Shown here one piece after another: positions 39,211 through 42,733 of a DNA stretch of 42,733 bases. The notes below the pieces were generated by a model that saw nothing but the letters and a program-made list of their open reading frames with translations, ran no database searches and was not told the origin of the DNA. The position numbers and the translations under genes were made by a program. The stretch's first letter is position 1; each line of letters opens with the position of its first letter. This stretch comes from a virus. The stretch is taken from positions 1-42,733 of the IMG/VR virus record IMGVR_UViG_3300028192_000007. One strand, written 5' to 3'.

Positions 39211-39853
39211 AAGCATAGTAAACATAGTAGGTGTGATTCTAGTTGGATTATTACTTACAAATTGCTCTTCAAGTACTTACAAAATTAAGCAGGAGAGTAA
39301 TAAGATAGTTACCAAAGTGCCTATATGGTATATGGGTAATTTTGATGTTAAGAAACATTGTGATATATCAATGTGGGCGAATAAGCCAATCATCAAAAAC
39401 GAAGATGACGACAAAGTTTGTATCTTCGGAGTTGGTACTAGTGTATCTCCAAGTTTAGAACTTGCAATAGAGAAAGCAAAACTGATTGCAAAGGCTGAAA
39501 TGGCGGATATAATTGCAGGTGAAATGAATAAGAAATCTAAAATATTTGTTACCGAAATCGGAAAAACAAATGTTAAAACGGTAGTTACAGAAGTTGAAAC
39601 TGCTTTAGTTAATATTATAGCAAATACACCTGTTAGAGGATATGAAATCTTTGCTCAGGAAGTAACCAGAACGAAGAACGGTTATTATAGAGCTTGGATA
39701 GGTTTGAGATTACCTCTAGGAGAGTTTAATAAGATGTACGATTACACAATCGCAGAAGTGATTGACGCACATAATCTTAAACTTAAAGCTGCTGAAGCAT
39801 TTAAAAGTGTAGAAGATTCAGCTAATGCAAAAAAGATAAAGTATGAGCAATAA
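39203..39853 (+). CDS. LPP20-like outer-membrane lipoprotein, 216 aa
   Basis: Starts MYKSIVNIVGVILVGLLLTNCSS. L-T-N-C is the lipobox with C21 acylated. The body has VPIWYM, then CIFGVGTSVSPSLELAIEKAKLIAKAEMADII, then GYYRAWIGLRLPLGEFN. This order (PxW, GxGxS...A..KA...A..ELA, Y.A.V.L.L) is that of LPP20-type lipoproteins, which carry a SHS2-like fold and act in the bacterial envelope. With a perfect promoter in front, it may be strongly expressed on entry. Superinfection exclusion or envelope remodelling would fit (inference). It overlaps the glutaredoxin gene by 11 bases. Confidence 0.7.
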   Translation: MYKSIVNIVGVILVGLLLTNCSSSTYKIKQESNKIVTKVPIWYMGNFDVKKHCDISMWANKPIIKNEDDDKVCIFGVGTSVSPSLELAIEKAKLIAKAEMADIIAGEMNKKSKIFVTEIGKTNVKTVVTEVETALVNIIANTPVRGYEIFAQEVTRTKNGYYRAWIGLRLPLGEFNKMYDYTIAEVIDAHNLKLKAAEAFKSVEDSANAKKIKYEQ

Positions 39854-40115
39854 CATAATCGTGTATTCAAAAACGAATTGTGGGTATTGTGTTAAGGCGA
39901 AGGCCTTGTTAAAAGGCCTCGGTCTTACCTTTGTTGAGAAGAAGGCGGAAGAATTTGAGTCAGTAGACGCAATGATTAAAGATATTGGTAAGAAAGTTAG
40001 GTCTATGCCTCAAATAAAAATAGATGAAGAATTAGTTGGTGGTTATAATCAGTTAATAGAATATTATAACAAACAAGGATTAGTAGATTTTAAAGGTAAA
40101 ATTAAAAAGAAATAA
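39843..40115 (+). CDS. glutaredoxin
   Basis: 90 residues with a thioredoxin fold. The active site is C-G-Y-C at about 13-16 in VYSKTNCGYCVKAK. The cis-proline is in SMPQIKID, and GGYNQLIEYY follows as the glutathione-binding Gly-Gly segment. It reduces disulfides with glutathione and is a natural electron donor for the ribonucleotide reductase encoded at 28752-33272. Coupled by TAATG to the next gene. Confidence 0.95.
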   Translation: MSNNIIVYSKTNCGYCVKAKALLKGLGLTFVEKKAEEFESVDAMIKDIGKKVRSMPQIKIDEELVGGYNQLIEYYNKQGLVDFKGKIKKK

Positions 40116-40702
40116 TGTCAGAAGTAAAAGATTTAGATACATTTAAGTATGATGGTTTTTTGAATGGTTTATTAGATGTTGATATTACAGCGTTTGATGA
40201 AGTAAAATGGCCGCCGTTAGATAAAGAATTTTTATCTACTAAAGCGTTGAAAGAAATAGAAAAGATAAAATCTCAATTAGAACCAATCTTTAAGACAAAA
40301 TATAAAAATATTCAACACAATCTTACTGGAATTTATAAAGGTCCTGCAGAAAAAGTACGAGGTAATGTTATAGTATACCTTGATAAATCACACCATACGA
40401 CAGATAACTATGTTGAAATAACAGCATTAGATAGATGTAGAGTATTTCCTGACCAAGGAGAATATCTATGGTTTAATGATAGTATTAAATTTGTAAAACG
40501 CTTTAATAGTGATAAGGTAAATAATATCAGGTTTATATATTTTGATTACAAATTAGATGGTGAACTATTTAAAGATTTTTTAGAAAAAGCTGAAGAAGAG
40601 AAACAAGAATTGGAAGAATCTATGAAAGAATCTTTTAGACAGCGTGATGAAAGAAAGAAAACTGAATCAGAAAGATTACAAGACGAGTTGGAACCATTAT
40701 AA
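40115..40702 (+). CDS. hypothetical protein, 195 aa
   Basis: TAATG overlaps at both ends. The N-terminal ~140 residues look like a soluble alpha/beta domain with YIVYLDKSHHTTDNYVEITALDRC-type strands. The last 45 residues are a Glu/Lys/Arg-rich coiled coil. There is no signal peptide. No family is recognised, and the operon partners (glutaredoxin, next hypothetical) do not define its task. Confidence 0.7.
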   Translation: MSEVKDLDTFKYDGFLNGLLDVDITAFDEVKWPPLDKEFLSTKALKEIEKIKSQLEPIFKTKYKNIQHNLTGIYKGPAEKVRGNVIVYLDKSHHTTDNYVEITALDRCRVFPDQGEYLWFNDSIKFVKRFNSDKVNNIRFIYFDYKLDGELFKDFLEKAEEEKQELEESMKESFRQRDERKKTESERLQDELEPL

Positions 40703-41268
40703 TGTCAGATGATAAAGATAAAGATAAGCCAAGTAAAGCTTTTAAAAATGTAGTTTTATTTCCAGAAAATAGAATTAAAAGACCAGTTAGACCAGTATCC
40801 CCAGCAGCCACAAAGAAAATGAGAGACTACCAGGCTGCTAAATTTGTAGAGACAGCAACGGATGAGATAGGGTTAGATTTAGTTAGAAGGTTTGTATTAA
40901 TGGGATTAGATACAAAGCAAGATGTATTTACAAAAGATTTAGCAATGGCTATGGACGCAATTAGAGGTCTTTTATATAGACAATTTAAAATGGTACACCC
41001 TATACAGAAAGTTACTGATGGTGCTGTTAAATTAAGAATGAATAAAGCAGGCGTAGTAACTGCTAGAATTGAATATGGTAATATTAGTGATGAAACTTCT
41101 GCTCGTACCAAACCAATAACGAAGAATATATCAGACGATTTAAATAATCGTAATAGTGGATATTTTCAATTTACAGAAGATTTTGAATTTAAACCAGAGT
41201 TTGATTCAGACGGAAATCCACCATTTCCAGTTGGACCAGATGATGAAGGTCCTGATAAGGACAAATAG
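40702..41268 (+). CDS. hypothetical protein, 188 aa
   Basis: Begins MSDDKDKDKPSKAFKNVVLFPENRIKRPVRPVSP, a charged, probably disordered arm, followed by a helical core (about 45-105) containing FVLMGLDTKQDVFTKDLAMAMDAIRGLLYRQF. The acidic C-terminal tail contains Pro/Asp/Gly repeats. Similar proteins occur in T4-like marine phages (from memory) without known function. It is the last gene before a strong ribosome site for the HTH gene. Confidence 0.7.
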   Translation: MSDDKDKDKPSKAFKNVVLFPENRIKRPVRPVSPAATKKMRDYQAAKFVETATDEIGLDLVRRFVLMGLDTKQDVFTKDLAMAMDAIRGLLYRQFKMVHPIQKVTDGAVKLRMNKAGVVTARIEYGNISDETSARTKPITKNISDDLNNRNSGYFQFTEDFEFKPEFDSDGNPPFPVGPDDEGPDKDK

Positions 41269-41359
41269 AATTTTAATTATGGGAAACCACTTTAGTGCGA
41301 TTGACCATAATAAAGTAGTTGTAGAACTTAAAACTTAATTTAAAGGAGGTTAAACACTA

Positions 41360-41668
41360 ATGTTTAATTTTTTATTTAATAAAAAAGGAGACGATATAAT
41401 GGCAAGACCAAAAATATCTAAAACGCAGAAGGTATTAAATCTTTTGTTAAAAGGCGAAAATGTTACTTGGAAGACTTTAAGAAACAGATTTGACTTACTA
41501 TCACCAAGAGCAATGGTTGATAAATTGAGAGAAAAAGGACATATGATATATGTTAACAGGTCTGTTAACGGAACTTCATATAGAATTGGAACTCCTACCA
41601 AAGCGATTATCGCTGCTGGTATAAAAAAACTTTATGGAACAGAATACTCTTACGCAAATAGAGCCTAG
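41360..41668 (+). CDS. winged-helix/HTH-like protein with two possible starts
   Basis: 102 residues from ATG 41360 (AGGAGG 10 bases upstream) or 89 from ATG 41399 (AGGAG 8 bases upstream). The conserved-looking part starts at MARPKISKTQKVLNLLLKGENVTWKTLRNRFDLLSPRAMVDKLREKGHMIYVNR. Here a helix-turn-helix is followed by a beta wing and TSYRIGTPTKAIIAAGIKKLYG. Related small HTH proteins are frequent in T4-like marine phages. It probably binds DNA and regulates transcription. Having two strong ribosome sites may give two isoforms; the short start fits the domain better. A structured GC-rich stretch follows directly. Confidence 0.7.
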   Translation: MFNFLFNKKGDDIMARPKISKTQKVLNLLLKGENVTWKTLRNRFDLLSPRAMVDKLREKGHMIYVNRSVNGTSYRIGTPTKAIIAAGIKKLYGTEYSYANRA

Positions 41669-41670
41669 TT

Positions 41671-41737
41671 CCTAAAGGTGAGGAAGGCAGAATTACCTGC
41701 TTTAGGAGGCGACCAAAGCTAGCGTGGAGGTCGCCTC
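41671..41737. ncRNA. GC-rich structured intergenic element
   Basis: A 90-base gap between the HTH gene and 41759 is far richer in G and C than its surroundings. GAGGCGACC (41706-41714) pairs perfectly with GGTCGCCTC (41729-41737). CCTAAAG (41671-41677) pairs with CTTTAGG (41700-41706). AAGGCAG/CTGCTTT (41684-41690/41697-41703) and GTGAGG/CCTCAC (41678-41683/41734-41739) are competing stems. There is no T-tract, so it is not a simple terminator. A small RNA, mRNA switch or processing site is possible. Confidence 0.5.
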
Positions 41738-41758
41738 ACTTTCTCAAATGGAAAAACA

Positions 41759-41944
41759 ATGAGTTATAGTGAAACAAAGCAAGTTAAAGTAGAACAAATA
41801 TTACCTAAAGATTATGCTGAAAGTTTAGCAAAACATTTAGTTGAAAAAAAATATTTTTTAAAACGAGTAGATGTAAAGAAAGTAGAAAAGGCAGTTGTTG
41901 AGTTTGATAACTTTAATGAAATTTGGCACGCTAGGACTAGATAA
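41759..41944 (+). CDS. small basic hypothetical protein, 61 aa
   Basis: ATG follows the structured element without an obvious ribosome site, so the structure might govern its translation. The product is helical and charged, with KHLVEKKYFLKRVDVKKVEKAVVEFDNF in the middle, and has no membrane span or cysteine cluster. Function unknown. Confidence 0.6.
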   Translation: MSYSETKQVKVEQILPKDYAESLAKHLVEKKYFLKRVDVKKVEKAVVEFDNFNEIWHARTR

Positions 41945-41952
41945 GGAAATTT

Positions 41953-42213
41953 ATGACTAAAGATGATGAAGAAAATACTTTATTTCCAGAAAATGGAAAT
42001 GGTAGTAGAAGTACAGACGAACAAGATAAGACATATGAGAACGAACACGAAAGAGATTACTCACCGATGGTACATCTTTCAATTAGAGAGTATGATAAGT
42101 TAAAAGAAAAGACAAAGTTTATTACAGACCCTACCTTGATTGGCTATATAGACAAGATAGAGTTTTTTGTAAAAGAAATAAGAAAACACATAGTTAGAAC
42201 GGATATAAAATGA
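41953..42213 (+). CDS. hypothetical protein, 86 aa
   Basis: Starts eight bases after the previous stop, following an AAGGAAATTT site. The first 40 residues are an acidic, disordered-looking arm (DDEENTLFPENGNGSRS). The rest is a helix with LKEKTKFITDPTLIGYIDKIEFFVKEIRKH. It overlaps the next gene by 4 bases. No family is recognised. Confidence 0.65.
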   Translation: MTKDDEENTLFPENGNGSRSTDEQDKTYENEHERDYSPMVHLSIREYDKLKEKTKFITDPTLIGYIDKIEFFVKEIRKHIVRTDIK

Positions 42214-42461
42214 GTCTAGCAACATTTGGACAATTGTTTTCAACCGCTAAATCTAAAAGAAAATTAAAGATTAATGTTTCAGACGGTAAAGAGTTTAAAG
42301 TAGAGAAAGAAGGATTATCTTTTAAGAAGATTTTTAAATCAGCTCAAAATACAGCACCTAAAGGTACTAAAGAATTGAAGGTTGAATATACAAATAGAAA
42401 AGGTACTATCATAGACCGTTGGGTTAAAGTTCCTATGGGTCGTAGTAAGAAGAATAGATAA
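42210..42461 (+). CDS. basic hypothetical protein, 83 aa
   Basis: ATGA overlap at its start and TAATG at its end. It is strongly basic, with an N-terminal LATFGQLFSTAKSKRKLKINVSDGKEF and a beta-like ELKVEYTNRKGTIIDRWVKVPMGRSKKNR. A nucleic-acid-binding role is possible from charge alone. Confidence 0.6.
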   Translation: MSLATFGQLFSTAKSKRKLKINVSDGKEFKVEKEGLSFKKIFKSAQNTAPKGTKELKVEYTNRKGTIIDRWVKVPMGRSKKNR

Positions 42462-42652
42462 TGACAGATAAAGTAATAAACGAAGATACACTTAAATATG
42501 GTCCTTTAGTAGGTCGCCCTTGTATTTTACCGGTAACGGATTGCAAAGTTTGTTTTACTAATAAACAAGGAAAAGAATATGAGGTTGAATTAACTCGTTT
42601 AATACAAGTATTTAATAATAATATATGGAACAATAGTAAAAGTGTTAAATGA
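42461..42652 (+). CDS. hypothetical protein, 63 aa
   Basis: Coupled to both neighbours (TAATG before, ATGA after). It contains YGPLVGRPCILPVTDCKVCFTNKQGKEYEV, with three cysteines that might bind metal but do not form a standard ribbon. No family is recognised. Confidence 0.6.
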   Translation: MTDKVINEDTLKYGPLVGRPCILPVTDCKVCFTNKQGKEYEVELTRLIQVFNNNIWNNSKSVK

Positions 42653-42733
42653 GTGATGGAAAAATAGAAAAGTTTTATGATAAAGCATTTAAATTAGCTT
42701 GTGAAGTAGAACCTGAATTGGTTGCAGGTGTTT
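42649..42733 (+). CDS. hypothetical protein, 3' truncated by the window end
   Basis: ATG in an ATGA overlap starts a frame that is still open at the last base. The visible residues, MSDGKIEKFYDKAFKLACEVEPELVAGV, form a helix reminiscent of a small conserved protein of T4-like marine phages (from memory). The rest is outside the window. Confidence 0.65.
   Translation, partial: MSDGKIEKFYDKAFKLACEVEPELVAGV

Noticed and set aside
41279-41338. 19-codon frame between 40702-41268 and the HTH gene
   Set aside because: Too short, without a ribosome site or composition signal. It may only be leader sequence before the AGGAGG.
1-42733. Insertion sequence, integrase or attachment site
   Set aside because: No transposase or integrase motif, terminal inverted repeats or tRNA-3'-end duplication was seen; the tRNA-Gly has no repeated 3' segment nearby that I could find.

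Overview
ORGANISM. The window reads as a segment of a T4-like (Straboviridae/Kyanoviridae-type) marine myovirus genome. The DNA is strongly AT-rich, genes are packed with TAATG/ATGA stop-start overlaps, and 42.7 kb carries only one minus-strand gene. Recognisable T4 core replication genes are UvsX recombinase, gp41 helicase, gp61 primase and NrdA/NrdB. Virion and neck-like genes resemble those of T4-like marine phages. The curli-secretion genes, the bL12 ribosomal protein and the AT bias point to a SAR11 (Pelagibacter) myophage of the HTVC008M kind. The host is inferred, not shown. LAYOUT. 2-2732: two DNA methyltransferases and a small protein. 2775-5690: recombination/replication block (uvsX, a small conserved gene, gp41 helicase). 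5691-5764: tRNA-Gly(UCC). 5790-20578: late/virion block with unknown structural proteins, a KxDG nucleotidyltransferase-like protein, a SET-domain protein, a P-loop kinase, a fused double nucleotidyltransferase, an 843-aa EF-hand protein, a HAD nucleotidase, small virion proteins and an overlapping spanin pair. 20579-27063: a minus-strand CHASE2-adenylyl cyclase facing a plus-strand operon of CsgF-like, CsgG, curlin-like and FecR-domain proteins. 27194-33993: a coiled-coil membrane protein, primase, nrdA, a conserved gene, bL12, nrdB, a zinc-ribbon protein and a RuvC-like nuclease. 34085-42733: many small accessory genes, including a 2H phosphoesterase-like protein, an envelope/lipoprotein cluster (37533-39853), glutaredoxin and a winged-helix-like protein followed by a GC-rich structured intergenic element. 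TRANSCRIPTION. Eight sigma70-like promoters (TTGAC-N17-TANNNT, often preceded by GC) precede accessory and replication genes. Four intergenic TATAAATA boxes, identical to the T4 late promoter, precede the virion genes and the curli operon. Two hairpin-T-tract terminators are visible. SYSTEM OF MOST INTEREST. The phage appears to carry a complete envelope-signalling/secretion cassette: a membrane-anchored adenylyl cyclase with all catalytic residues, a CsgG outer-membrane secretion pore with an extra acidic tail, a CsgF-like pore partner, an amyloid-like repeat substrate and a large FecR-domain exported protein. The late promoter suggests the exported part is made late in infection. Also notable are enzymes in the virion block whose N-termini resemble T4 capsid-targeting/cleavage peptides, and near-total loss of GATC and GATGC/GCATC except after G.
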